The notes: generated by a model not told the origin, from the sequence alone. Positions 22,373 through 36,042 are shown, numbered from the stretch's first letter. The stretch: 64,000 nt of DNA from Calvatia gigantea (GCA_025093985.1 JACAAK010000001.1:1116001-1180000), one strand, 5' to 3'. Program-made: numbers and translations.

Positions 22373-23644
22373 ATGTCCGGACTCACTGCCCAATCAACAG
22401 TTACCCTCTCCAGCGGTACGTGTTTTGGTCTTGAATTGTTCTCTTCCGATGTATGTTGAATCTATCACTTGGTAGGGGCCCCACTCCCTGTCATTGGTTT
22501 TGGTGCCCTGGGCCAGGGGGACGCTAAAACCGCCATTGCTGAAGCCCTCAAAGCTGGATATAGGTGTGCATTACGACATACAAGAAAACAACCCGCTGAA
22601 AAAGATTGTAAGGCAAATTGATGGTGCGCAGATGTACGAAAATGAGGATCAATGTGGTGCCGCGATCCGTGAATCCGGCATCCCAAGGGAGGAGATCTTC
22701 GCGAGTAAGCGACATACCTGAATCGATGTTGCACAGGTTAATTCATAACGTGTCAGCTTCTAAGATTGCTTCTGGAAACAACGGCTATGGATATGAGAAT
22801 ATCACCAAGGGCATCGATGAGTCGCTCGGGAGGTGGGGTCTCGGTGCGTTCTTCACGAGTACATGCTCCCGGACAAGACCCCACAGCTAACGACGAGCCC
22901 ATTAGATTATTTGAATCTTTTCCTTCTCCACGACCCCCTTGCGAAAGACCTCCGTATTGAGTCTTATAGGGCCCTTGCTGATGCTCAAAAGGCCGGGAAG
23001 ATCAAATCATTCGGTGTTTCCAATTAGTGAGTGCTGGTCGAAGCACTCTCTACACATCTCTGACATGCCCGTTTCAGTGGCGTGAAGCACCTGGAGGAAA
23101 TCAAGAAAGCCGGACTACCACTGCCGGTGGTCAACCAAATCGAGGTAAGCTGTATCTCTCGTTATCTCACCATCCTCAGTTCAATTAAACGTTCGCGCAC
23201 AGCTCCACCCCTACCTCCAACAACGCGAGATCGTTGAATACTGCAAAAAAAATAACATCATTATTCAGGCCTACTGCCCCATCATCCGCGGCGCGAGCGA
23301 CGCCGTCATCGACGAGGTCGCGAAGAAGGTGGGATTTGTCTTGAACCACCCAGGCGGTCACTGACGGCAACCCCCTCCCAGCATAACAGGGAACCCGCGC
23401 AGGTACTCATTAGGTGGTCTTTGCAGAAAGGGTGCGTCCGAGTTCTTAAACCCCAACTCCCGACAGACCCATACTAATCTGTATGTAATACAGATACGTT
23501 CCCCTTCCCAAGAGCGGCACTCCTTCGCGCATCCAGTCCAACATCAGGGTCTTTGATTTTGAGCTGAGCGAAGAGGATATTGCCAAGCTCGATACTCTTG
23601 AGAAGAACAAGCCGTGTAGCTGGAATCCCGTCAACGCCGATTGA
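22373..23644 (+). CDS. Aldo-keto reductase, copy 3 of 3
   Basis: This is an AKR-superfamily NADPH-dependent reductase, paralogous to the two at 10-13 kb but on the other strand and 9 kb away. The first exon MSGLTAQSTVTLSSG (22373-22415) splices to APLPVIGFGALGQGDAK. The usual H-I-D-T-A is changed to QIDGAQMYENE, but the catalytic Asp and Tyr are kept; the Lys is in TSKIASG and the His in NLFLLHDP. The segments [44 protein letters not shown] and the C-terminus SWNPVNAD follow. All introns keep phase, so it is intact. The altered HIDTA box may change substrate or cofactor handling; the substrate is unknown. Confidence 0.9.
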
Positions 23645-26600
23645 ACAGCAGCTCAGAGTAATCACGAGCGTAGGAATGTACAGTACGAACACTGAAAACT
23701 ATAGAACAATGTATCACAATAGAGCCATATTTTTGAGAATTGGACAGTACAGTATAGTGGAATACTCAAGTCCGACCCAAGTCAGCCTTGGTCCGTGTCA
23801 GGCCGGATTGGGATTTGAAAACCTCGAAAACCTGCGTTCGGCTTAGCTCCAAATTGTTTACTCTGCCCCGAGTTAATAGGACTTTGTGACGGTCTCGCCA
23901 ACCCGATGACTGAACAGGAAACTAGGCGCCCTCCGTGCTGTGATGCTCGCACACGCTTGAGATTCAAGTCTGCCTGCTGGTGTGCCTTTTTAAAAAAATT
24001 ACGTCACAGGCCGCATAGCTGTCTGGTCGGCACGAGGTCCGCACACCTAATGAAATTTGTCGTATTATCGTAATGAATGCGTTTAAATAAGGGAGCTGTT
24101 CAGTGCAACCTAGTGCAGCTGTAATATCGGCGATCGCACAACGTGGCTCATTATACAACTCCGCAGCTACTTGACTTCTATAAGGCCGAGCACAGGCTCC
24201 ATTCCGTTATCAGACATGACGTCGTGGTTGTTCGAGGCCTGTCCTGGCCGTCTTCGCGTGGCATACACCTCGTGGAATATTCCATACGATAAAATACCCT
24301 ATTCCAAGCCTAAATCCATGGGGATAATAAACGGTGGCGAATTACGGCATTCGATCTCAGAATATGAAGTAAATGATGGGACTCCTGTTCAACGCATTCC
24401 CCTGCGTTGTTGGATTTATTCGGTATCATAAATTCACCGTAGTTTACTGGAGGGATTTGTTGGGAAGGGAATTCCATTGGAACTTCTTATGGTTAACATG
24501 TCTTCGGGGTTTGTCCGAGGGTTTATCCTGGGATGTTATTCGAAATTTCACAAGCAGTACTCCTTTCTTCCACCAATTAAACCTGTCAGAGAGGACTGAA
24601 CAACAAACTAATCGTTAGATGGGACAATTTACGTCTGCCAGAGAAATAAACGCGTGAGAAGAAACAAAGTGATACTTGAGGACTGTGGAATTCATCCGGA
24701 GTAGTTTCAAGTCCTAGCGATGGCACTAATAAGTGGCTCCTTTCATTCTTTCTGACGGGTTTGCTTTTGTAACGTAACGGTACAGCAGAACTTAGAGCTT
24801 AGCAAGTGCACGTCGATGGGGCCTTCTCAGAGATAATCAATAGTAACTTGGGAAAGCCTGTGGCATACTGTAATACCCATCAAATCCCAGAAGAGAGATG
24901 TAAATCCTGGTCATTGTCCTAATGAAATGGGAAGAGGCGGCTAAGTGTCCGAATCACCACCCGTTCAGACATTAGCGCTTAGCCATGACAACAAGCACAT
25001 CATCCATAGCCCATGGGGCTCGTGATCCTCCGGTCATGAACTACCTAGGGAAACCGCCGCAAAGAGAGCACTTTTCAGAAAGTTGCAGACATTAAGAATG
25101 TCCAACTCTTGGGTGTATGGGGAGACAAATTTCCTTCAATCGTACAGATAGGACTGCTTCGGCCCCCATCCTCGTAATTCAGGTGACTACGTGCCAGAAC
25201 GACCAGACAATCTAGGCCACTGGGAAGGCACCGAGAAGTGAGCAAACAAGTGGTGGTGCAATCAGGAAGGATGTCACGATAGGCCTGAACGAGACAAAAA
25301 TAGCTAGGAGGAGAGAAGGTGCTACAGTTACCAGCTGAAGCGCTGAAGCGATATGGAAGCGACCCCAAAGTGAGGAAATGTGCCCTTTAAGTTCTGTCGC
25401 GAACCCAGATCTTGCACGGATAGCTGTGGCCAAAATCCTGGAAAATCTAGATGGATTCCCCCGTAGGAACACTTGTGTTGGAAAACATCCGGAGGTTGCA
25501 CAGGGGGTTAGAACAACTGAAAGGGCAACAGAAGCGAGATCCCTGAGCAGAGATGTGGAAGAGACGTAGATAATCCTGATAAGTGGACCGCGACATCCTG
25601 CCTCAGAATTGAGATGTCTTTGTTAAGCCAGAATTGGACTACCGGGTTCGTCCCCCCTTTCGCCGCCATGTTCAGGCATTGTTAAAATCTTGACCAGTTT
25701 GCTGTCCTTTGACAATCACTTCCGACTGACCGTGGCCTCATACGAGCGATTTTCCTGACGAGCCCCCTCGAGTAATCCCCTAGCCAAGGGTACTGTTCTA
25801 GTGTGTGCGATTCCTTACTTTAAGTGAACGAATGGGAGAGAAACCCCACTGGCCCGTGGGCAAGATTGGGTGTAATGGCAGAAGCACGAACGAAAATAGG
25901 ATGGATGTTCATTTCTCATGCTCCAAAATCTGTATTTATTTACCTTTTGATTGTCAGTATTCTTGATGAAGGGCCTGGGAGATCCTAGTTAATGCATAGA
26001 GAAGAACGATAGGAAGTGGACAAGATTGTTCAAGAGATGTATTCGTGTTTCTGTTTGACGGTCTTGGCACAGATGGTTCAGACATGGGTGGCTTCGTGGG
26101 AGTGCGTCCTGGCCTGGTGACAAGGGTCAATACCTTTGAGCGACATGCGCATGACGTCCGGGTGCGGCGCCCGAACTGGGGCCATTGTCGAATAAATGAA
26201 GAGGTCTAGGGGTAGTATCATATCCACAACATGTGAGTGGCTGCTTGAGCACATGTATTGCGGTGAAGAGTAGAATGAGTGGGACTCTAAATCCGAGCGA
26301 TGACGTGGGAGCCGGTAAAGTTAAGATCGAGAAGGGGCAGAAAATGTCTTACGTATATGTGAATCTTCTGTTGGCCCCCAAGGCCTGAAGCCTTTCGTCT
26401 AGGGCTCTGCGATGTGGAAAACCGAGCTAACGCTGGGGGGCCGTCGAGCTCGAATGTTGGAAAATCGTTTCCAAGGACCAGCGTAGCAGTTCATGCGATT
26501 CTGCCCTAGGGTTGCTGCAATGCCTGGGATATGATCCGGAAAGCAAGAAGTTGAGAGCTAAAACGCCCGCGCTTCTCCTATTATCACTTCAATAACCCTT

Positions 26601-26955
26601 TCACCCAACCGACGAGACTCTGGGGAAGTTGATACTCCAGAGGTCAATAACCTGCCCTGCACAGCTCTCGAGTCATTCTCTGACATCCTTAATAACGAAG
26701 GCTTTTGTGTGTGTGTGATATCCTCGTCCTTCGCTGGTTGGGTCGCAGCGATACGAAAGGGGAACAAGATTAGATTATCTCCTATCTATACCTTCCGTAG
26801 ATCACATCAAATCCGGATAAGGCTGTGACTCGATCAATATGCCTTGCAATTGACATTCGCTTTTCGCTGACCATCTGGTTGATCTCAAGACAAGCGATCG
26901 AACCGCAAGAAAACATCTCGTTACTGTAAGTCCGATACTTGCATTCTCAAGCAGG
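23645..26955. other. 3.3-kb stretch without a recognised gene
   Basis: Only short frames with random-looking translations occur, none with linked splice sites. The last few hundred bases must hold the promoter and leader of the isoleucyl-tRNA synthetase. I see no tRNA, transposase or reverse-transcriptase motif here. Confidence 0.5.
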
Positions 26956-29900
26956 ATGTCGTTTCCCCCACACGACAGTGAGTGTGTTCCAAATCGCTGG
27001 AAGAACCGAATTTGAAACCCTCCCTTCAGTTTCTGCACCCTTTGATTTCCCTCGGGAAGAGGAAAAAGTCATTCAATTTTGGAGAGAGATCGACGCATTC
27101 CAGACGAGCTTGAAGCTCTCCGAAGGCCGCCCAGAGTATTCATTTTATGATGGTCCTCCGTTTGCTACCGGGCTACCGCATTATGGTCACTTGCTCGCTG
27201 GGACCATCAAGGTAAGTTACTTCACTTAGGAGCTGTCTTCCAAATCCCGACCGTAAAAGTAGGACATCGTTACACGACATGCCCATGTCAGTGGATACCA
27301 TGTAACGCGCCGCTTCGGATGGGACACACACGGTTTACCTGTTGAACATGAAATTGATAAAAAACTCGGAATCACCGGGAAAGAAGATGTTATGGCCATG
27401 GGAATTGACAAGTACAATGCAGAATGTCATGCCATCGTTATGCGCTACTCCTCTGAATGGAGGCAAACTGTGGAGAGAATGGGCCGTTGGATTGATTTCG
27501 ACAACGATTACAAGACCCTGAACTTATCATTCATGGAGTCTGTGTGGTGGGCATTTTCGGAGATGTACAAGAAAGATCTAGTTTATCGAGGCCAAAAAGT
27601 GATGCCTTACTCCACCGGTTGTACTACACCCTTATCGAACTTTGAAGCGGGGCAAGATTATCGCGATGTTAACGATCCTGCCGGTACGTGACTGTCAGAA
27701 CCCAAAACTATTTTACTCACAGAAATCAAAGTCACCGTTGCTTTCCCCTTGGTTGACGACCCCTCTACCTCGCTGCTTGCGTGGACTACAACACCATGGA
27801 CACTGCCTTCTAACCTTGCCCTCTGCGTCCACCCCGACTATACCTATATCAAGATCCACGATCAAGAACGTGACCAGAACTTTATTCTCCACGAGGGATT
27901 GCTCAAAACGTTATACAAGGATCCGAAAAAAGCAAAATACAAGAAACTAGGTCAATTCCAAGGTGCAGACATGAAAGGGTGGCGCTACGTTCCGCTATTC
28001 GAATACTTCACAGAACAGGTAAGGAGCGCTTTCAAGCTGCGTTCCCGCTAGAGGCTGACATATAACAGTTTGAAGATAAAGCCTTCTGTGTTCTCGTGGA
28101 CACCTACGTCACAGATGCCGATGGCACGGGTATCGTTCATCAGGCCCCCGCATTTGGTGAAGACGATCACCGTATTGCCATCTCGCATGGGGTTCTTCGA
28201 CCCGATGAAATGCCACCCTGTCCCATCGATGATAAGGGGCATTTCACCTCACAAGTTTCTGATTTCGTTGGTCTCCACGTGAAGGTACGAAGAACATTAA
28301 GATTTTGCAACATGCGGCTCAGCATGTGGTCGACAGGCGGCCGATGGGCCCATCCAGAAAATGTTGAAAGCAAAGGGTCGGTTAATCACCCAGTCCACCA
28401 TCAACCACAGTTACCCCTTCTGCTGGCGGTAAGTCCCTGTCCTAATTTGGGCCTCATACCTTGACCGTGGTTCCCAGGTCCCATACTCCGCTTATTTACC
28501 GTGCCATTCCCGCGTGGTTCGTCAAGGTGACGCCGATTGTCGATCAGCTAGTCGCCAACAACGAAGGAACGCGATGGTAAGTATGTTATTTCACGTCTGA
28601 CGGACTTATTTAGTTATCACTAGGGTTCCTCAATACGTTGGTGACAATCGGTTCGGTAACTGGCTTGCAAATGCCAGAGATTGGAATGTTTCGCGTAACC
28701 GCTACTGGGGAACGCCCATTCCACTGTGGGTTAGCGATGACTACGAGGAAGTGAGAACATTCAGCTGACTCGGATCACCGAATATTGAGCACGATCTAGG
28801 TCGTCTGTGTCGGTTCCGTCGCCGAACTCGAACGCCTTTCTGGCGTGACAGGAGTTACTGACATTCACCGGGATAAAATTGATCATATTACGATTCCTTC
28901 ACAAAAGGGCAAAGGTCAGCTGAGGCGCGTCGAGGAAGTGTTCGACTGTTGGTTCGAGTCCGGCAGGTGAGGGGATCCACTCTAAGAGGAGATTGTAATG
29001 ATCTGACCCTGCATTAAAGTATGCCATATGCTCAGCTTCACTATCCTTTTGAAAATAAGGAGTTGTTTGAGCGCACACATCCTGCTGATTTCGTTTCTGA
29101 GGGTATTGACCAAACTCGTGGTTGGTTCTACACCTTACTCGTCCTTTCAACACACCTTTTCGGAAGGGCTCCGTGGAAGAACCTTATTGTCACCGGTCTT
29201 GTACTTGCTGCGTACGCAGTATTCATTCTGTTATCTTTTTTCACATTGACGAGATTATAGTGATGGCAAGAAGATGAGTAAGAGCCTGAAGAACTATCCG
29301 GACCCTAACCTCATCATCGACAAGTACGGAGCGGATGCCACAAGGTATTTCCATATGTATTCTAAAACAATATCGGTGCTTATGAGTCAGGATGTTCCTG
29401 GTGAATTCACCCATTGTCCGTGGCGACAACCTCCGCTTCCGCGAGGATGGTGTTCGCGAGGTCATTTCACGAGTACTGCTTCCTTGGCTCAACTCTTTCC
29501 GCTTCTTCCTTGGTCATGCCGCCCTACTCAAGAAGAGCAGCAACGCCGACTTCAAGTATGACCCCCATGCCCCACTTCCTGACAACGTGATGGACCGTTG
29601 GATCCTTGCTCGTTGCCAGTCGTTGATCAAGCTCGTCCGCGAGGAAATGGCTGCTTATCGCCTTTATACCATCATTCCCCGATTGCTCGACCTCATCGAT
29701 GAGTTGACGAACTGGTACATTCGCTTTAATCGGAAGAGGCTAAAGGGGGAGGATGGTGTCGGGGATACCATTGCGGCGCTGAATACCTTATTTGAAACGT
29801 TATTCACACTTTGCAGAACCATGGTGCGTCATTTTGGTTCGTTCCGCAGGAAATTGCATTAACGGTGTTTACTATCAGTCGTCGTACACTCCGTTCTTGA

Positions 29901-30844
29901 CCGAGAATTTGTACCAAACGTTGAGGCAGTATATCCCAGAAGACGCTAGTGCTGGAGACACTCGTTCCGTTCACTTTTTGTTGTTCCCTGAGGTCAAGGA
30001 GGAGTACTTTGACGAGGTCATTGAACGTCAAGTGAAGCGCATGCAGACTGTCATCGAGTTGACGAGAAACATCCGCGAGAAGAATAATCTCTCATTAAAG
30101 GTGAAGGCAATAGTGGCATAGACATGGACGCGAACTGATAATCTATTACAGGTACCACTCAAAGAGCTCTTGATTTTCCATCCCGAACCAGAGTACGTCG
30201 CCGACATCAAGCCCCTACGGCGATACATCGGGTCCGAGCTCAACGTTCGCGACATCATTTTCACGTCCGATGAAAATCTGTCCGGTGTTCGCTACCGCGC
30301 TGTTGCTGATTGGGCGGTCCTCGGGAAGAAGTTGCGCAAGGATTTGGGGCGGGTCAAGAACGCGCTTCCTTCGGTTACCAGCGATGCCGTGAAAGCATAC
30401 ATTAATACCGGCAAGATTAATGTCGATGGCATCGAGTTGGTCGCTGGGGATCTGACCGTACAGCGCTACCTCGAGCTGCCTTCGTCTGCTGAAGGACAGT
30501 ACGCCACACACACGGACAATGATGTCGTTGTTCGTCTGGATATCCAGATTCATCCTGACCTACAGGGCGAATGGCTTGTTCGCGAGTTAATTAATCGTGT
30601 ACAAAAACTTCGCAAGAAGGCTGGTCTTCAAGCGACAGACGATGTTGATGTATATTACAAATTTGAAGAGGGTACAGGTGCGGAGTTGATGGCTGCCATT
30701 GGGCAACACGAGGGGGTCATTCGGAAGACCGTCGGGAGTGTGCCGGTGGATATCAAGGCCAAAAAGGTCGGATATACAGAGTTGATCTCAGAAGAACAAG
30801 AGGTTGCAGACGCCAAATTTATGTTACACCTCGTACGTTCTTGA
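26956..30844 (+). CDS. ILS1: Cytosolic isoleucyl-tRNA synthetase
   Basis: This enzyme charges tRNA-Ile with isoleucine in the cytosol. A 22-base first exon (26956-26977, MSFPPHD) splices to [17 protein letters not shown]. The class I HIGH-type motif is [10 protein letters not shown] and the KMSKS motif is [16 protein letters not shown]. The CP1 editing domain is represented by [13 protein letters not shown] and [18 protein letters not shown]. The tRNA-binding C-terminal part includes [16 protein letters not shown] and [18 protein letters not shown]. About ten introns of 45-65 bases occur. An intron near 28285-28336 is needed to join GLHVK to [16 protein letters not shown]. The frame is open throughout, to the stop at 30842-30844, giving close to 1,080 residues, as in other eukaryotic cytosolic enzymes. 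There is no mitochondrial presequence. Confidence 0.95.
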
Positions 30845-30998
30845 TTGTGGGAGGTCGTGGAATTGGAAGAATTTTGTAGCACGTTGTCCTGAGTAGAATA
30901 CAATATAAACAATACCTATGGTTGTAATGTGAAATGACAGACTTTGTCAAATGTGTGAATGTACAGCCAAACGGGCTGACTGTCGTGTTGACCCCATC

Positions 30999-31791
30999 TT
31001 ACTTCTTCGTTGATCCGAAGCCGCCAAATCCCATGAGAGCAGCCATTTCGTTGTCAGGCTCAGGCGCGAGTCCCTTAATGAGTTCCAGGCGAGCTTTCTC
31101 TTTCTCCGCTTTCTTTTGCTCTTTCTTCTCCTGCCTTAGTGTTAATTCCTTGGCTTTGATTTCGGCTAACCGTTTGTCAAAGTCGAAAGCTTTGGCACTA
31201 GACGCGTCTTTCGTTTTTTCACGGAGCATTGCTATCCTGGCACGGACATGCTCCACTGTTGATCGTTCAATTTTGGTTGACTGACCCAATGCTCGCAGAT
31301 CTACCAGAAACCATTTAGATATTTGGACATGATATGGCAAGGCTGAGGTACGTACGTGCTCTAGAGTTGACATGGTCAAGGTACCCCACAGTATCTTTGT
31401 ACGTCCGGTTGCATGCCTCGCAATAAAAGCCGGGCTGGCCAGGACCTCTTCCTCCAGGGTTCTGCACGACCATGGTTTTACCAAGATTTTTATCGAGCTC
31501 CAGAGGACCCTCTCGAGCTTTCATCAGCTCTGTGGGTTTCGGGAGGTCCTTTTTGGCACCCTTTCTAGGTTTCTTTCCTAAAGTTTAGTGTTGTCATTAT
31601 TCAGAACAATCGGCAATAGAGCGTGGTGGTCTTGCCGCACCTTGCTTCAACCGCTCTTCATTCTCCTGCATCCGTTCCCTCTCATCCATATCCTTTCGCT
31701 TAGCCCGCTCTGCATACTCGTCCTTATCCCATTTCTTGCGAAAGTCGGTGTCTGAAGCCTTGGTGCCATACGCGCCTGCCTTGTCTGCCAT
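30999..31791 (-). CDS. SNU23: U4/U6.U5 tri-snRNP zinc-finger protein Snu23 (ZMAT2-like)
   Basis: Snu23 is a component of the spliceosomal B complex. The protein starts MADKAGAYGTKASDTDFR with a strongly charged WDKDEYAERAKRKD segment. It then has one U1-type C2H2 finger spaced C-x2-C-x12-H-x5-H, whose last His (SRAH) is split by the second intron. A basic and Lys/Glu-rich helix follows (KAFDFDKRLAEIKAKEL), and the C-terminus is MAALMGFGGFGSTKK. Both order and length (about 223 residues) match fungal Snu23/ZMAT2. Two introns of about 60 bases. The stop is 154 bases from the convergent stop of ILS1. Confidence 0.9.
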
Positions 31792-31944
31792 GGTAGAGGA
31801 GGTGTTGGTGGATGATGATGCGTGGGATGATTGCCAATAAGGAAGGTGGTGACAGCTAAGCGCTACTTAATTTTTGCGCAGCTCTAAACGACCTTTTGCT
31901 TGTTCCCCATGGCTACTTAATTCATCCTCAATACTAATGTTATA
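31792..31944. promoter_or_regulatory. 153-base divergent promoter between SNU23 and ERD1
   Basis: The start codons are 153 bases apart on opposite strands, so this stretch must carry both core promoters. I see no TATA box. Confidence 0.5.
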
Positions 31945-33527
31945 ATGTCCTCCTTCAACATAGATGCGGAAACAAACCTCAACCTCACCTTTCCCCTACC
32001 TTATCGTGTCCTCACCCTCCTTGGCCTCGGTATCCTTTCCTGGGCGACCAACTTGCACGGTCTGCATCTCTTAGGAATCGATGCTACAGCAGTTCTGGAG
32101 CTTCGCACCGAAGGATATTCACCACGATCGCTTCATTTTACCACTAGGGCCGAAGGACATGCCAGATACAAGTCTTCTCCGTCTGTTCACTACCTCGCCG
32201 CCTATAGAATCTTTTTTGCCTATGCAGCTTTTTGTTTCACGTCTTGGACCGTATTCCGTGTTTGCACAAGGGGCGATAGACTTCTCATTGACGCATTTGG
32301 GTACATCCCCCTCATGACCGGCCTTATGGCTCTCATAATCCTCGTTTGCCCAATGAATGCTTTCCACAAGTTTGAACGTGACAAGTTCCTGGAGTGAGTT
32401 TTAGCCTTCTCTCCTAAACCTTGTACTCAACCTTGTAGTGCACTGCACCGGTGCCTTTTTTCTCCGTCTAGTGCCCCCATTCTATTTTCCGACGTTGTAT
32501 TCGCGGATATTGCAACATCTTTCGCCAAGGTCCTTGGTGACGTTTGGTTATCTTTCGTGATGTTGCTTCCCGGAAACAGCCTCCTCATGGAACCCTCTGG
32601 GGAAGGTTGGTATAGGTGGATTCTCCCAGCCAGTAATGAGGTATGTCTGTCTTTATGAGTTCAATTTAGAATTGCCAGCCAACCTTCTCAGCTTCCCCTA
32701 TTTCTTGCGATTCCGCCAGTGTGTAATTGAATACTGTTTGCCGTCTAACTCGAGTCGGCGTCCCCTGATGAATGCAATCAAGTATGCGACCGCCTTCCCT
32801 GTTATCTTTCTCTCGGCTGCCCAGAAGAACACGCCTGTGATTGATACTATGGCCGCTGGAGACGGTATTTCCAGTCACCCTTGGCATGCGATATTTCGCC
32901 TCTGGTAGGCCTACCTGACTCATGATACCCATCATTTTCTTAAAAACTCTGATCCTGTGCAGGTTACTTGCTGCGGCCATCAACTCGAGTTACTCCTTCT
33001 GGTGGGACGTCACCAACGACTGGGGTTTGGAGATTTTGAAGAAGCAAAGGGGGTTCAACGATCTCGGGCTCCAAACCCCACCTCGCCGACTCCAAACTCC
33101 ACTACTAGACCGCACATCGCTCGATTCCATGATTTCGGAAGACCATCGGCATTCCACCTCTCCAAGTAGAGCAACCAGCCCCCTTTCTCGGCGGTCTTAT
33201 CCGTGGGGACTACGCGCTTCACTTCTCTACCCATTGCCAGTCTACCCTCTTCTTGTGTTCCTAAATCTGATTTTGAGGATGACATGGTCAATCAAACTGT
33301 CCAGTCACTTATATTCAGTTAGTGATGGGAGTGTGGGCATATATTGGTTAGAAGTGGCAGAAATTACACGACGATGGCTGTGGGTCTTCCTTCGTGTTGA
33401 ATGGGAGGTGATCAAGAAGATTCAAGATGGAAACGCGAAAGGTCGGGCTGATGACTTCGATAGGTTCAACGAATTTGAGATGGTCTCTACAACCCCGGAT
33501 GATCACTATCTTTCACTAGACACATGA
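31945..33527 (+). CDS. ERD1: EXS-domain membrane protein Erd1-like
   Basis: Erd1 is a Golgi EXS-family membrane protein needed for retention of ER and Golgi luminal proteins and for phosphate recycling from the Golgi. The N-terminal exon has hydrophobic segments (YRVLTLLGLGILSWATNL; FGYIPLMTGLMALIILVC). Downstream exons give FADIATSFAKVLGDVWLSF, LPYFLRFRQCVIEYC, LMNAIKYATAFPVIFLS, then LLAAAINSSYSFWWDVTNDW and RRWLWVFLRVEWEV, the hallmarks of the EXS domain. Introns start near 32394, 32641 and 32909, and all keep frame. The protein is about 460 residues. It lacks an SPX domain, which favours Erd1 over Syg1/Xpr1. Confidence 0.88.
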
Positions 33528-34354
33528 TACACCTACGCAGTATGGGTTCTGATTCTCAAGCCGCTTCAACCTTTTTGCTGACATCTCCGTCTCGCAGGTT
33601 CTCATGATACCAAATACCTACCCTCTCCGCTTTCTCATAGATCCATGTTGCAAACCTTATTGTAACTCGACAGTGGTAATACAGTTCCGGACTCTACTAG
33701 CGTGAGCAATGATGAGACCCCACAGTTGTCCTTTACATTGTTGACTTGATTAATTCGTTCTCGACCTGCCGCGGTGTCACCATGGAACCAAAGGTAGCAC
33801 CACGGACACACATACGATATCGCTCATCTGCAGACCAGGCTACGTGATAAACGAATGACAGGACCTATATTTGCCCCGATTCTCATGCTTGACTGTCCAC
33901 CCTGTTGAGATATTTTTAGGCGTTCATCATCGAAGGCTTATTAACCAAAACCACCCTAGCCTAACGGAAGAGCATGGTCCCCTTATGTCGCTTCCGACAG
34001 TTGCGCTCAAGCCCCCTTGCATAGTTTTGGTGCACCCCACGTGACGGCGCGAGCCTCGAGGTCCGTTGACGGGTGATCTTGATCACCCATTTTAAATCTC
34101 GTTCATGGCAGAGAGAAATGACCTTTAGGTGACCCCTCTCAACAAGGGTATGTTTCAATTGTCTGAGGATGTGAATTTTCGCGCCAAGAAGACTCAACGG
34201 CAGTATCAGATGACACTACAGGACAGGGGCAGTCATTGGGCCGCGGCCTTCCTTCAACCTGAAATTTAAAGATAAAAAGCCAGCTGACTGAATCAACAGC
34301 CCCCAGTTTTCCCCACTTTCTTACAACCTCATCTCCACACAACTCAAAGACAAT
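33528..34354. other. Intergenic stretch and formate dehydrogenase promoter
   Basis: No gene is seen. The last 100 bases hold a TATA-like GATAAAAAG at 34271-34279, about 75 bases before the start codon, followed by a pyrimidine-rich leader. The rest has no recognised feature. Confidence 0.45.
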
Positions 34355-36042
34355 ATGAAGGTGAGCACGCCGCCCCTCGTATGTCTCTGTCCCTGATTCT
34401 GACGGCCTATCACCTAGATTCTTGCTATTCTCTACGAAGGTGGACAGGCTGCTCGGGAGGAGCCCCGTCTACTCGGAACTATTGAGAACAGAGTTCGTCC
34501 TTGTTACAAGTAGCCTAACATGGTGGGCGTTTAATGCTCCATCCAGCTTGGCATCGAATCCTGGGTCAAGTCCTTGGGTCATGAGCTCATCGGTGAGTTC
34601 ATCGAAATGATATTCATGCTCCTCACTGACGATGATTACCACTTCAGTATGTTCAAAACCTTACACATCACTTTTCCCCTTCAACAGTGATTCTCCAGGT
34701 TTCATCCAGCAAGGAAGGCCCTGAGAGTGACTTCCAGAAGCACCTCGTGGATGTAAGTCCCGGGCTTGATCCCGCGTACCTTTCCCATGTCTAATCAGTA
34801 ATCTCATCAACGATTAACTATAGGCTGAGGTCCTCATTACCACCCCTTTCCACCCTGGGTGAGTAGTTGGTAAATTTAGGGCACATCAAAGAGTTGTTGC
34901 CTGACCATTACCCACGCTTTAGGTATCTCACCCGCGACTTGGTTGAGAAGGTAAAGCTCCACCGTCCTTATGACCTTGTGTGGTGCCTAATCACTTGACA
35001 TTTGTGTCCCCGTTTTATCCGACGATCGCGTGCTCCTCTACAAATAGGCCAAGAATCTCAAGCTTTGTGTTACTGCCGGTGTAGGATCCGACCACATTGA
35101 TCTCAACGCTGCTGTCGACCACCGCATCCAAGTTTTGGAGGTATGTTTAATTATCCTCCTGATGTCATGTTCGTGTGCTGAGCCCCTGCCTAGGTTTCTG
35201 GCTCTAATGTTGTCTCTGTCGCTGAGCACGTCATCATGAGTATCCTTCTCCTCGTCAGGAACTTCGTTCCCGCGCACGAGGTAAGTACCCCTTTGAAAAC
35301 GGCAACGATCCAACACTAATATTCACCTAACATAGATGATCGAACGTGGAGACTGGCAGGTCTCCCAGGTTGCCAGGAACGCTTTCGATCTTGAAGGCAA
35401 GGTCGTTGGCACGATCGGTGCAGGTCGTATCGGCTACCGCGTACTCCAACGCCTGGTGCCCTTCAACTGCAAAGAGCTCCTCTATTATGACTACGCTCCC
35501 CTCCCTGAAGCAGGGGCCAAGGCTGTCGGCGTTCGCAAAGTCGACGACCTCAAGAGTTTCGTATCCCAGTGCGACGTTGTGACTGTGAACTGCCCCTTAC
35601 ACGAGGGCACTCGCGGCCTCGTCAGCGCCGAATTGCTCAAACACTTCAAAAAGGGTGCTTGGCTCGTCAACACTGCCCGTGGGGCCATTTGCGACAAAGA
35701 TGCTGTCGCCGCAGCACTTAAGAGTGGTCAATTGGCCGGATACTCTGGTGATGTGTGGGATGTCCAACCTGCGCCCAAGGATCACGTCTGGCGTACCGTG
35801 AAGAACCCGCTTGGCGGTGGTAACGGAATGGTTCCTCACTACTCCGGCACCACCCTCGATGCTCAGGCCCGCTACGCTAACGGTGTCAGGAACATTCTTG
35901 AGAACTACTTTAACGACAAACCTCAGGAACCGCAGAACATTATCGTTGGTCTCGGCAAGTACGAGACTAAGGCTTGTGAGTATTGTTGCTCGTACCGTAC
36001 AATGCATGCAATTGATGATCCCGACCAGATGGACAACGCTGA
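34355..36042 (+). CDS. FDH1: NAD-dependent formate dehydrogenase
   Basis: The enzyme oxidises formate to CO2 with NAD+, removing formate from the cytosol. The first coding exon is only ATG AAG (34355-34360). The next gives [20 protein letters not shown], then [17 protein letters not shown] and [19 protein letters not shown]. The NAD-binding Rossmann motif is [16 protein letters not shown]. The catalytic His lies in [19 protein letters not shown] last intron splices YETKA to YGQR followed by TGA (36040-36042). There are seven or more introns, in the N-terminal third and before the end. Length is about 360 residues with no targeting peptide, as in fungal cytosolic FDH. Confidence 0.95.
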
